The translations under genes and the position numbers were made by a program. Positions 52,745 to 60,941 of a stretch of DNA of 64,000 nucleotides are shown here, one piece after another (position 1 is the stretch's first letter; each line of letters begins with the position of its first letter). Origin of the DNA: Streptomyces cellulosae (lineage in GTDB: Bacteria > Actinomycetota > Actinomycetes > Streptomycetales > Streptomycetaceae); NCBI RefSeq assembly GCF_000721105.1, contig NZ_JOEV01000002.1, forward strand, positions 558,001-622,000. Direction: 5' to 3'. The notes below the pieces were generated by a model, which worked only from the letters and a program-made list of their open reading frames with translations, made no database searches and was not told the DNA's origin.

Positions 52745-53950
52745 TCAGTTGCCCGCGCGGCGGGCGGTCTCGCCCAGCCAGGCGAGGCTGGGCTTGGGAC
52801 GGCGCTCGAAGGTCTCGCGGTCGACCTCGACCAGTCCGAACGTCGGCGCCCAGTGGCCCCACTCGTAGTTGTCCAGGAGGCTCCAGTGCAGGTAGCCGCG
52901 GACGTCCGCGCCGTCGGCGATCGCCGCCTCGAGATGTTCGAGGGCCTCGCCGGTGTAGGCGATCCGGCGGGTGTCGTCGCCGGTGGCGATGCCGTTCTCG
53001 GTGACCAGGATCGGCATGCCGCCGGTGACCTCGACGGTGTGCCGCACGGCGATGCTCAGGGCGTCGGGCCGGTAGGCGGTGCCGACGAGCGTGTTGTCCG
53101 GGTGCTGCGGATGGGGCTCGACGCCGTCCGGGCCGACCCATTGGCTGGAGTACGACTGCACACCGACGAAGTCGTCGCCGCGCGATCCCTGCAGGTAGAG
53201 GTCCTCCCAGATGTACTCCAGCTCCCGCTTCTTCTCCTCGGAGCCGGGGCGGGCGACGAAGGCCCGGTTGGCGACCGTCCAGCCGACCTTGGCGCCGGTG
53301 CGCTCTCGCAGCACCTCCCGGGCGGCGTGGTGCGCCTCGACCAGCCGCTCGCCGATCTTCACATCCGGGGCCGGCGTCTTCGGCCGCGGGCCCTCGTCGT
53401 CGACGGTGGGGCTCAGCCACGGGTCGGCCGCGTGCGGGTCGTCCTGCAGCGCCCGTGCCATGCCGATCATGATGGCCAGCATGTTCGGCTCATTCATCGT
53501 GACCACCCACTCGACACCGTCGAGGATCGGGGAAACAGCCTCGGCATACGCCCGGAACCGTTCGACGGCGCGGTCGCCGAGCCAGCCGCCCTCCTGAGCG
53601 AACCAGAGCGGGCTGGTGAAGTGGTGCAGGGTCACGACCGGGATCAGGCCGAGTTCCAAGGCGGTCTCGATCATGCGCCGGTAGTGGGCGAGTTCGGCCC
53701 GCGAGATCACCCCGGGGACCGGCTCGATCCGTGCCCACTCGATGCCGAAGCGGTACGCGTTGAGCCCGGCGTCGGCGAGCAGCTGCATGTCCTCGCGGTA
53801 CCGGTGGTAGCTGTCGCAGGCGTCACCACTGCGCTCCATGCCCGGCATGCGCCCCTCGTGCGCCCAGAAGTCGCTGTTGAGGTTGTTGCCCTCGATCTGG
53901 TGCGGTGCCGTGGATGCGCCCCAGAGGAAACCGGGAGCTAGTTCGGTCAT
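52745..53950 (-). CDS. GH1 beta-glucosidase
   Basis: The 401-residue enzyme starts FLWGASTAPHQIEG, a GH1 hallmark. VVTMNEPNMLAIMI carries the acid/base Glu and PILVTENGIATGDD the nucleophile Glu. Length is slightly shorter than the usual 440-470 residues. No signal peptide. It leads the minus-strand glycoside cluster, so its promoter probably lies in 53951-54060. ATG 53950 is behind GGAAGG. Natural substrate is unknown. Confidence 0.92.
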   Translation of the reverse strand: MTELAPGFLWGASTAPHQIEGNNLNSDFWAHEGRMPGMERSGDACDSYHRYREDMQLLADAGLNAYRFGIEWARIEPVPGVISRAELAHYRRMIETALELGLIPVVTLHHFTSPLWFAQEGGWLGDRAVERFRAYAEAVSPILDGVEWVVTMNEPNMLAIMIGMARALQDDPHAADPWLSPTVDDEGPRPKTPAPDVKIGERLVEAHHAAREVLRERTGAKVGWTVANRAFVARPGSEEKKRELEYIWEDLYLQGSRGDDFVGVQSYSSQWVGPDGVEPHPQHPDNTLVGTAYRPDALSIAVRHTVEVTGGMPILVTENGIATGDDTRRIAYTGEALEHLEAAIADGADVRGYLHWSLLDNYEWGHWAPTFGLVEVDRETFERRPKPSLAWLGETARRAGN

Positions 53951-53980
53951 CGTCGACTGCCTTCCTGACGCCAACAGTTA

Positions 53981-53996
53981 CCACGTGGTTGGTTTT
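53981..53996. promoter_or_regulatory. Palindrome upstream of GH1 gene
   Basis: ACCACGTGGT is a perfect 10-base palindrome inside a TTACCACGTGGTTGG context, about 30 bases upstream of the GH1 start, a position suited to an operator. No binding protein is identifiable. Confidence 0.35.
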
Positions 53997-54170
53997 CGCT
54001 GGAACGTAGACCGGGATCGTCAGGCGGGGAAGGGCACAGGGTGGTTTCGTAACCTGAGCGTTACATTGACGTCAGGCCGGGTCACCCACTCGAGCGGCAG
54101 ACGTGCAGAACCCCGGACCGGTGGTGACATGCGCCGCCATCGGTCCGGGGTTCACCGGGTCCAGGGAGTG

Positions 54171-56591
54171 TCAGTCGTCGGGATGGGAGAGCTCGATGTC
54201 GTGGCTTTCCACGCCCGAGCCGTGAACGGTCACCTGGGTTGCCTTCGGCGGGTAGCCGGCCGCCGTGACCGTGTACTGGCCGCCATCGAGGTCGGTGAAG
54301 GCATAGCCGCCGTCCTCGCCGGTGGTCGCGGTGGCCACCACGTTGCCGGCCGTGTCGACGAGCGTGACCCGCGCGTCGTTCAGCGGCCGGCCCGCGGCCT
54401 GGACCATGCCCCGCACGTGCAGGCCGGGTGAGAGTTCGAGCTCGGTCCTGGTGACGCCCTGCGCGGCGATCTCGACGGGCAGCGCGATCGGCCGGTAGCC
54501 GGCCGCGGTCACCGCGAGGGTCAGTGGACCCGGCACCAGCTCGGCGAAACCGAAGGTCCCGTCCGTGTCGGTCAGTTCGGTCGCGAGCACGTCGCCGCGC
54601 ACGTCGGCCGCGACCACCATCGCGCCGGCGACGGGCTTGCCGAGGTCGGCCGACCTGACCGTGCCGACCAGACCGCTGGTGCCGGAGAGCAGGATGTCGT
54701 ACGAGACCGGCTCGCCGCCGACCACGACCGTGGACGCCTGCGGCTGGTAGCCCTCGGCGGAGGTGATGAGCACGTAGCTTCCCGCGCCCGGCGCGTCCAC
54801 CGCGTAGGCACCGTCCGAGTGGGCCACCATGCGTCCCACCTGCCGCCCGCCCAGCGAGATCAGCGTGATGACCGCGCGCGGCACGGGGGCCGACTCGGCG
54901 CCGACGACGTGCCCGCTGACCGGGACTCCGGCGGAGGACCGGACGGCGGCCGCGGCCGGGACGACGGCCGGGCTCGGCACCTTCGCGCCGTGCTCGGTGT
55001 GCCCGGTGTCCTCCTGGGTCCCGTCCTTCCGGCCGCGGAGGCCGAACGCTGCGAGGGCGGCGCCCACCAGGGCGAGGACGCCGGTGACCAGGACGGCGGT
55101 GTGCACGCCGTTCATGAAGGCGGTGTGGCTCCCCTCCACCACGGCCGCCCTGAGCTGGGCGGGCATCGCGTCGGAGACCGGGGCGACGCCCATCGCCACC
55201 GCGTCCTTCGCCTCCTCGAAGCGAGCGGCCGCCGAGTGGGGCACGCCGGCGTCGGTCAGTGAGTCCGTGAGCGTGGAGCCGACGCGGCTGCTGATCAGGG
55301 AGACGAGCACCGAGGTGCCGAGCGCGCCGCCGACCTGGAGCGAGGTGGCCTGGAGGCCTCCCGCGATACCGCCGTCCTTGACGGGGGCGTTGCCGACGAT
55401 CGCGTCGGAGGACGCGGCCATCACGATGCCGACGCCGAGACCGAGCGCGACGAACGGCGGCCACATGGCGGCGTACGAGGAGTCGGCGCTCCACGCGAGC
55501 ATCGTGAACGCGGCGCCGGCCTGGAGCACCATCCCGAGCGGCATGGTCAGGCGCGCGCCGAACTTCTCCGTGAGCTTCGCGCCGAGCGGCGAGGCCACCA
55601 TGGAGGCGAGGCTGAGCGGCAGGGTGCGCACACCGGCCTGGACGGGCGTGAAGCCGTGCACGTTCTGCAGGTACAGCATCACGAAGAAGATCATGCCGAG
55701 CAGGACGAAGAAGTTCAGCGCGGTGACGACCGTACCGATGGTCAGGGCCGGGTTGCGGAACAGCCGCATGGGCAGGAGAGGGTGCGCGACGCGGGTCTCG
55801 AACCAGCCGAAGAGGACCAGGACGACCACGCCCCCGGCGATCACGCCGAGCGTGCCGGCCGAAGTCCAGCCCCAGGTCTCGCCCTTGACGACGCCGAAGA
55901 CGACGGCGAGCAGTCCGAGCGCGAGCAGCACGACGCCGGGCACGTCGAACTTCTCGCTCGCTGCCGCCTCGTTCCTGGACTGCGGCAGCACCAGGAGGCT
56001 GAAGACGAGGGCGATCACGCCGATGGGGGCGTTGATGTAGAAGACGGACTCCCAGTTGACGTGCTGGACGAGCAGTCCGCCGACGATCGGGCCGAGCGCG
56101 GTGGCGACGGACGAGATCATCGCCCAGATGCCGACCGCCATGCCGAACTTCTTCGGCGGGAACACCGCACGCAGCAACGCCAGGGTGTTGGGCATGAGCA
56201 TCGCGCCGAAGAGGCCCTGAACGGCCCGGAAGGCGATGACGCCCTCGATCGAGCCGGCGAGACCGATCGCGACGGACGCGACGGTGAATCCGACCACCCC
56301 GACGAGGTAGAGGGTGCGGCGCCCGAAGCGGTCACCGAGTTTGCCGCCGAGGATGAGGGCGGCGGCGAGGGCGAGCAGATAGGAGTTGGTGACCCACTGC
56401 AGTTCGGCGGTGGAGGCGTTCAGGTCGCGGGCGATCTCGGCGTTGGCGATCGAGACGACCGAGCCGTCGAGGCCGACCATGAACAGGCCGAACGCGACAG
56501 CGAGCAGCGTCAGCCAGGGGTTGGCGCGAAGACCGCGGGGGTGGGGGTCGGACACGGGAGTGGGCGCTGTGGAAACAGCGGTGACAGGCAT
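54171..56591 (-). CDS. DHA2-type MFS exporter with three C-terminal carboxypeptidase-regulatory-like repeats
   Basis: The 806-residue product has a 14-span drug:proton antiporter core (about residues 25-525). It contains VGLDGSVVSIANAEIARDL (motif D1), GGKLGDRFGRRTLYLVG (motif A) and AFRAVQGLFGAMLMPNTLALL (motif B/C region). From about residue 552 come three tandem stretches of 80-87 residues with the consensus VSG.V......PV..A.VTL....G......T..DG.Y...-type wording (e.g. HSDGAYAVDAPGAGSYVL, DTDGTFGFAELVPG, GEDGGYAFTDLDGGQYTV), typical of CarboxypepD_reg beta-sandwich domains. ATG with GAGGACAG. A MarR gene sits upstream and probably controls it. Confidence 0.88.
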   Translation of the reverse strand: MPVTAVSTAPTPVSDPHPRGLRANPWLTLLAVAFGLFMVGLDGSVVSIANAEIARDLNASTAELQWVTNSYLLALAAALILGGKLGDRFGRRTLYLVGVVGFTVASVAIGLAGSIEGVIAFRAVQGLFGAMLMPNTLALLRAVFPPKKFGMAVGIWAMISSVATALGPIVGGLLVQHVNWESVFYINAPIGVIALVFSLLVLPQSRNEAAASEKFDVPGVVLLALGLLAVVFGVVKGETWGWTSAGTLGVIAGGVVVLVLFGWFETRVAHPLLPMRLFRNPALTIGTVVTALNFFVLLGMIFFVMLYLQNVHGFTPVQAGVRTLPLSLASMVASPLGAKLTEKFGARLTMPLGMVLQAGAAFTMLAWSADSSYAAMWPPFVALGLGVGIVMAASSDAIVGNAPVKDGGIAGGLQATSLQVGGALGTSVLVSLISSRVGSTLTDSLTDAGVPHSAAARFEEAKDAVAMGVAPVSDAMPAQLRAAVVEGSHTAFMNGVHTAVLVTGVLALVGAALAAFGLRGRKDGTQEDTGHTEHGAKVPSPAVVPAAAAVRSSAGVPVSGHVVGAESAPVPRAVITLISLGGRQVGRMVAHSDGAYAVDAPGAGSYVLITSAEGYQPQASTVVVGGEPVSYDILLSGTSGLVGTVRSADLGKPVAGAMVVAADVRGDVLATELTDTDGTFGFAELVPGPLTLAVTAAGYRPIALPVEIAAQGVTRTELELSPGLHVRGMVQAAGRPLNDARVTLVDTAGNVVATATTGEDGGYAFTDLDGGQYTVTAAGYPPKATQVTVHGSGVESHDIELSHPDD

Positions 56592-56741
56592 GTGTGAGCT
56601 GTCCTCGGGACGTGTGGCGCGCCGCTGGGGCGCGTGGACATGGGGGGCGAGCTGTGAGTGGGGGATGCGCAGCAGCCCGCACATCCGGCCCTGCCGCAGC
56701 AGCGGCAAGGGCAGGAGACGTACGGCGGCCGGACCGGACGG

Positions 56742-57224
56742 TCAGGCGGCGGAGTGGTCGCGCAGGCGCCGGGTGAGGGCATCGAGGGCACCGAGCGCCG
56801 AGCCGAGGGCGTCGCGGTCGCCGTCCGTGAGAGTGCGCAGCGCGGCCGCGAGCTGTTGCGCCGCGACGTCCTCGGCCTGGCGGATGCGCTGACGCGCCTT
56901 GGCGGTGACACGCAGGTGCGCGACGCGCTTGTCGGTGTCGTCCTGGTGCCGTTCCAGCAGGCCCGCGTCGGTGAGGCGGGTGACCAGGGCGCTGACGTTG
57001 TTCGGCATCATCCGCAGCGCGCCGGCAGCCTTGTGGACGGTCGCGCCGTCGTGCTCGGCGACGTACTGGAGCAGGGCCAACTGCCGCTCGGGGAGCTTGG
57101 TATAGGGCAATCGGCGGTCGACGCTCTGTTTGACAAACCGGTTCAGCGCGGGCAGGCACGCCACGAGGCCTGCGGCCACCTGGTCGACGCCCTGGCTCGG
57201 AGGAGCCTCACTGATTCCGGTCAC
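56742..57224 (-). CDS. MarR-family transcriptional regulator
   Basis: The 160-residue protein carries the MarR winged helix: ALLQYVAEHDGATVHKAAG, MMPNNVSALVTRLTDAGLL and the wing with DDTDKRVAHLRVTAKAR. It is probably the local repressor of the exporter gene 150 bases downstream. The GTG start falls 6-7 bases below a strong -10 box, so the mRNA may begin at the start codon (leaderless), which is common in actinomycetes. Confidence 0.9.
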   Translation of the reverse strand: MTGISEAPPSQGVDQVAAGLVACLPALNRFVKQSVDRRLPYTKLPERQLALLQYVAEHDGATVHKAAGALRMMPNNVSALVTRLTDAGLLERHQDDTDKRVAHLRVTAKARQRIRQAEDVAAQQLAAALRTLTDGDRDALGSALGALDALTRRLRDHSAA

Positions 57225-57230
57225 GACACA

Positions 57231-57260
57231 AAGTTACCTATGAAAAGAAACCTATGTCAA
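57231..57260 (-). promoter_or_regulatory. Promoter and direct repeats before MarR gene
   Basis: TTGACA (57255-57260) and TAACTT (57231-57236) are 18 bases apart on the minus strand. Two ACCTATG copies (57236-57242 and 57250-57256, plus strand) lie within it, 14 bases apart, and may be the MarR-binding site. Confidence 0.6.
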
Positions 57261-57329
57261 AATACTGAACTGGCCGGAGCACGTCAGACGGTGCTGGGCG
57301 GTGGGGCCCACCGGTGGGTGCGGGGCACC

Positions 57330-57410
57330 GCGCTCGTCGGCCGGATCGATGTCCGCCACCGCGATGTCCGCGCCCTCCGCCGCGAGGCTGCGGGCGATCT
57401 CCTGCGGCAG
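57330..57410 (-). pseudogene. SDR N-terminal fragment
   Basis: On the minus strand QEIARSLAAEGADIAVADID reads like the first beta-alpha-beta of a short-chain dehydrogenase, but the glycine motif before it and everything after about 20 residues is missing. It is a remnant at most. The rest of 57261-57460 shows no gene. Confidence 0.35.
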
Positions 57411-57463
57411 AGCCGTCGTGCAGGGATGGCGCGCTTGGAGAGTGCGGATCAGTGGCGGCTTGT

Positions 57464-57477
57464 CCGTCCAATGAACA
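57464..57477. promoter_or_regulatory. Putative IclR site 3, before MFS gene
   Basis: CCGTCCAATGAACA differs at two of 14 positions from the site at 62413 (CCATCCAACGAACA). It ends six bases before the -35 box of the MFS promoter. Confidence 0.5.
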
Positions 57478-57483
57478 TGACCG

Positions 57484-57512
57484 TTGAGCGTGATGGGTGT
57501 CACTCCTAGCTT
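57484..57512 (+). promoter_or_regulatory. Promoter of MFS gene
   Basis: TTGAGC (57484-57489), 17-base spacer, TAGCTT (57507-57512). It gives a leader of about 190 bases that begins with a hairpin. Confidence 0.5.
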
Positions 57513-57515
57513 GAC

Positions 57516-57548
57516 GCTGCTCGGCCGGTTGTCACCGCGCCGAGCAGC
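57516..57548 (+). other. Hairpin at 5' end of the MFS leader
   Basis: Perfect 10-base arms (GCTGCTCGGC and GCCGAGCAGC) surround a 13-base loop, right at the predicted transcript start. It could stabilise or regulate the leader; no known riboswitch shape was recognised. Confidence 0.5.
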
Positions 57549-57710
57549 CTCCTGAATCAGGTGGGGTGGATGGGCGACGCGGAGACGCTCCGTGAGCTCA
57601 GGGGCGGCACGGCAGCGGTGTTGCCGGGATGACCGCGACAAAAAGCACCACAGCAGGGTCCGGCAGCGGACGCCGGTTCCCACAGCAGCGCTTCGCGCAA
57701 GGAGCCGTCC

Positions 57711-59420
57711 ATGGTTCAGATCGATTCACCCAAGGTGGCAGAGGGAGAGGGTGGCAGATACACCCTGACCTCGGGCACCCTGGCCGCGGTGGTTCTCGCC
57801 GTGTGCCTCGCGCAGATGGCCCTTGCCGTCCCTTCGCTCATCACCGGGCTGATCCAGCAGGATCTTGCGCCGTCGTCGGCCCAACTGACGTGGGTCGCCG
57901 ACGCCTTCTTTCTTCCCGTCGCCGCTTTGGAACTGGGCTTCGGCGTGTTCGGCGACCTGTTCGGCCGTAAGCGTCTGCTCGTGGGGGGCGCCGCGCTCAT
58001 CGCCGTCGGCTCGACCGTCGCGGTCCTGGTTCCGGGTTCGGGACACTCGACCGACACCCGGGTGTCGTTGCTGATCCTCGCCCAGCTTCTCAGCGGCATC
58101 GGGGCCGCGGCCATCTTCCCGACGAGCCTCGCCATGGTGGCGGCCGGCACCCACACCACCGCCACCCGCGCTCGCGGCGTGGCGATCTGGGCCGCCGCGC
58201 TGTCGATCGGCGGTTTCCTCGGACCGCTGCTCGCGGGCCTCTCCACCAAGATCCACAGCGGCTGGGCCGGGAACGCGAACTGGCGCTGGGCCTACGTCGG
58301 TGTTCTGGTCATCGCCGCGGTGAGCGTGCTCCTGTCGCTGGCCATCGCCCGCAACTCCTCCGCGCCCGAGGGCCGGTCCCTCGACTGGCCGGGGCAGATC
58401 ACCTCCGCACTCGGCCTGTTCGCTCTGCTCTACGCCGTGATCCAGGGCTCCGAGAGCGGCTGGGGGAGCCCGCAGATCGTCATCGCGTTCCTCGCCGCGG
58501 CCGTGCTCCTCGGGCTGTTCGTCTTCGTGGAGAGCCGCGCGGACGCGCCGCTTCTTCTCCTGAGCGTGTTCAAGAACCGGGCGTTCGCCGTGAACTCGGT
58601 GGTCACCGTGATCGGGATGCTCGGCTTCCTCGGGATCATGTACTCCACCAGCATCCGCCTCACCATCGTCCAGGGAATCAGCCCACTGAAGGCCACTGTC
58701 GCCTACCTCTTCTTCGGAGGCATCGGCCTTGTGCAGCTGCCCCTCACCTCCAAGCTGCTCGAGCGGTACAACCCCCGGTGGGTGCTCTTCGCCGGTCTGG
58801 TCCTCATCGGCGCCAGCGGGCTGTGGTTCGCCGGCGTTCCGACGAGCGATCGGACACTGACCGCCATCGTCGGGCCGCTGATCCTCGCCGGCGTCGGCTC
58901 GGCGCTCGCCTTCGCCGCCATCAGCGCGGTCGCGGTCAACACGCTGCCCAACCACCTCGCCGGCATGGCGAGCGGCGCCACGAGCACGTTCCGGGACCTC
59001 GGGTTCGCGCTCGGCCCCGCGATCATGGGCGCTGTCGCGCTGAGCCAGGCCGCCAAGGAGATCTCCCGCAACCTGGCCGACAATCCGACCCTGAGCAAGG
59101 CCTATGCGGCTTTCCAGGCCGCTCCGGCCCATGCTCCCGCGGATCGGAAGCCGCAGCTGGAGGCGGCGGTGCACGCCGTGGGCTCGGGCCCGCTCGGCGC
59201 CAACTCGGTACCAGGCAGCATCACTTCGCCGGACGGTCACGTCATCCCCTTCAACCCGCTCAAGGACATCGCTTTCCACGCCCTCAGCAGCAGTTACTCC
59301 CTGGCGTTCGTGCTCGGTGGCGTGGCCGCTCTGGTGGCGGCGGCGCTCACCCTCGTGGGCGGGCCCGGTGGCGTGGACCAGGCTCATCTCGACGACGACC
59401 CGGACACCCTCGACGGCTGA
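57711..59420 (+). CDS. DHA2-family MFS transporter
   Basis: The 569-residue protein has about 14 membrane spans: LSAVVLAVCLAQMALAVPSL-type start (TLAAVVLAVCLAQMAL), LTWVADAFFLPVAALELGFG, FGDLFGRKRLLVGG (motif A) and GIGAAAIFPTSLAMVAAG (motif C). A long loop near residues 455-520 (AAPAHAPADRKPQLEAAV) lies before the last span. It heads the IclR-linked module and may move an aromatic acid or drug. ATG with AAGGAG. Direction of transport is unknown. Confidence 0.88.
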   Translation: MVQIDSPKVAEGEGGRYTLTSGTLAAVVLAVCLAQMALAVPSLITGLIQQDLAPSSAQLTWVADAFFLPVAALELGFGVFGDLFGRKRLLVGGAALIAVGSTVAVLVPGSGHSTDTRVSLLILAQLLSGIGAAAIFPTSLAMVAAGTHTTATRARGVAIWAAALSIGGFLGPLLAGLSTKIHSGWAGNANWRWAYVGVLVIAAVSVLLSLAIARNSSAPEGRSLDWPGQITSALGLFALLYAVIQGSESGWGSPQIVIAFLAAAVLLGLFVFVESRADAPLLLLSVFKNRAFAVNSVVTVIGMLGFLGIMYSTSIRLTIVQGISPLKATVAYLFFGGIGLVQLPLTSKLLERYNPRWVLFAGLVLIGASGLWFAGVPTSDRTLTAIVGPLILAGVGSALAFAAISAVAVNTLPNHLAGMASGATSTFRDLGFALGPAIMGAVALSQAAKEISRNLADNPTLSKAYAAFQAAPAHAPADRKPQLEAAVHAVGSGPLGANSVPGSITSPDGHVIPFNPLKDIAFHALSSSYSLAFVLGGVAALVAAALTLVGGPGGVDQAHLDDDPDTLDG

Positions 59421-59550
59421 CCGCCCGACGAGCACGCCGGCGCCGGGACAACCGGAGCGCTCGCCGCGATTCCCCGAGAGCGGTAGTCGCGGCGGGTCAT
59501 GGCGTACAAGAGACAACGATCGACCGACACACTCGGACAGGAGTCCCACC

Positions 59551-59967
59551 ATGACCACGACACACCCGGGGAGGAGCAGGAACGACGTCCGGACACCGGC
59601 CACGGTCGCCGAGGCGGAGGCCGCTTGGCTCGTCGCGATCACGAAGGGAGACGAGGAACAGCGTGAACTCATGCTTCCCGACTGCGTGATCGTGCACGGC
59701 CCGGTCGGGAACGTCCATGAACGCGAGCGTTTCCTCGGCTACAACGCGTCCATGGGACCCACCGTCGAGGCCGAGACCAGCGAGGTGACCTGCCGGGAGC
59801 GGGGCGGACGGGCCATCGTGACGTGCTTCCAGAAGATGCGCATCCGGCGCCTGCCCGACCTGCCGCCGTTCCTGGTGCAGGCCGCGGCCACCCGGGTGTG
59901 GTTCTCGACCGACGAGGGATGGCGCCTCGGCCACATGCAGCTCTCCCGGCGGCAACCGTCGGCATGA
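59551..59967 (+). CDS. SnoaL/NTF2-like protein (DUF4440 type)
   Basis: The 138-residue protein has a cone-fold pattern: AEAEAAWLVAITKGDEEQRE, MLPDCVIVHGPVGNV and a beta-sheet half ending VWFSTDEGWRLGHMQLS, common to NTF2-like small enzymes and ligand-binding proteins. No catalytic set is clear. ATG behind ACAGGAG. It follows the MFS gene by 130 bases in the same direction and may be co-transcribed. Function unassigned. Confidence 0.78.
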   Translation: MTTTHPGRSRNDVRTPATVAEAEAAWLVAITKGDEEQRELMLPDCVIVHGPVGNVHERERFLGYNASMGPTVEAETSEVTCRERGGRAIVTCFQKMRIRRLPDLPPFLVQAAATRVWFSTDEGWRLGHMQLSRRQPSA

Positions 59968-60013
59968 CGCGCATGACGCGCATGACGTGCCGGTTTCCCC
60001 GCCCCGCGAGAGG

Positions 60014-60793
60014 TCACGAGGTGCGAATGGGGATGCCCGGCCTCCAGCCGAGGCTCCTGGACAATCCCAGTCCGCTCGCGACCAGCGAGGGAACGGCCGC
60101 CTGCAGTTTGATCGAGCCCGCGGCCACCACGACGGAGAGAGCCGCGACGACTTTGCCGTGGCCGTCGACGATGCGTGTCGCGACCGACTCGGCCCCCTCA
60201 CTGAGCTCCTCCTTGACGACCACCGTTCCGGTCGAGCGACAGGACGCCAGCTGGCCTCGGAGTTCGGCCGGGTCCACGATCGTTCGGGGAGTGAAGCGTC
60301 GCAGTCTTCCGGCCAGCACCTCGTCGATGAACGCCGGACTGCTGTGGCTCAGCAGTACCTTGCCGACGCCCGAGCAGTGCAGGGGCAGCTGGCCGCCGAC
60401 CTGTGACGTCAGACCGACGGCGTTGTGGGCCGACAACCGCTCGATGATCACGGCCTGGTCGCCCTGGAGGACAGCCAACTGCACATGCTGGCGAAGAGCC
60501 GTGTACAGGTCCTCCACGAACGGCTGCGCGGCGCTGCGCAGCGTCTCGGCGCGTGGTGCGAGGGTCCCGAGGCGCCACAGCGGCAGGCCGATCGCGAAGC
60601 GGTTGTCGCTGGTGCGTTCCAGCGCGCCTGCCTCCACGAGTTCGAGCGTCAGGCGCCTGGCGGTGGCGTGCGGCATGCCGGTGCGCCGGACCAGGTCGGC
60701 GAGACTCAGCTCGGTGTTGTTGGGGTCGAAGGCGAACAGCAGATCCCAGAGGCGGGAGCTGACAGTGCGTCCTGGCTCGTTCGCACGAGGCAT
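60014..60793 (-). CDS. IclR-family transcriptional regulator
   Basis: The 259-residue protein has an N-terminal winged helix (ELSLADLVRRTGMPHATARR, LTLELVEAGALER) and a GAF-like effector domain (LPLHCSGVGKVLLSH, FTPRTIVD). IclR proteins of aromatic pathways act as activators or repressors. It is divergent from the monooxygenase and shares the 60836-60853 motif. Start ATG behind GGGGGAGG. Confidence 0.9.
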   Translation of the reverse strand: MPRANEPGRTVSSRLWDLLFAFDPNNTELSLADLVRRTGMPHATARRLTLELVEAGALERTSDNRFAIGLPLWRLGTLAPRAETLRSAAQPFVEDLYTALRQHVQLAVLQGDQAVIIERLSAHNAVGLTSQVGGQLPLHCSGVGKVLLSHSSPAFIDEVLAGRLRRFTPRTIVDPAELRGQLASCRSTGTVVVKEELSEGAESVATRIVDGHGKVVAALSVVVAAGSIKLQAAVPSLVASGLGLSRSLGWRPGIPIRTS

Positions 60794-60826
60794 GGGCCTC
60801 CCCCTTCATCCTGCGTGGCGCCCGTG

Positions 60827-60832
60827 ACTCTA
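60827..60832 (-). promoter_or_regulatory. -10 box of the IclR gene
   Basis: TAGAGT on the minus strand is a good -10; the -35 at 60850-60855 is poor. The IclR motif at 60836-60853 fills the spacer, so self-repression is plausible. Confidence 0.4.
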
Positions 60833-60835
60833 CCT

Positions 60836-60853
60836 CCAATGTTCGTTGGATGG
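60836..60853. promoter_or_regulatory. IclR site 1, between IclR and monooxygenase genes
   Basis: CCAATGTTCGTTGGATGG contains a 14-base core TGTTCGTTGGATGG that recurs exactly, inverted, at 62413-62426 and with two changes at 57464-57477. Confidence 0.6.
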
Positions 60854-60941
60854 ATGAAGCTGTTCTTTCAGCGCGTACTTTGCCGAACTCTTGCAGGCAG
60901 CCAGTCACCACCTCGCCAGAGGTCAACGGGAGTGAAAGAGC

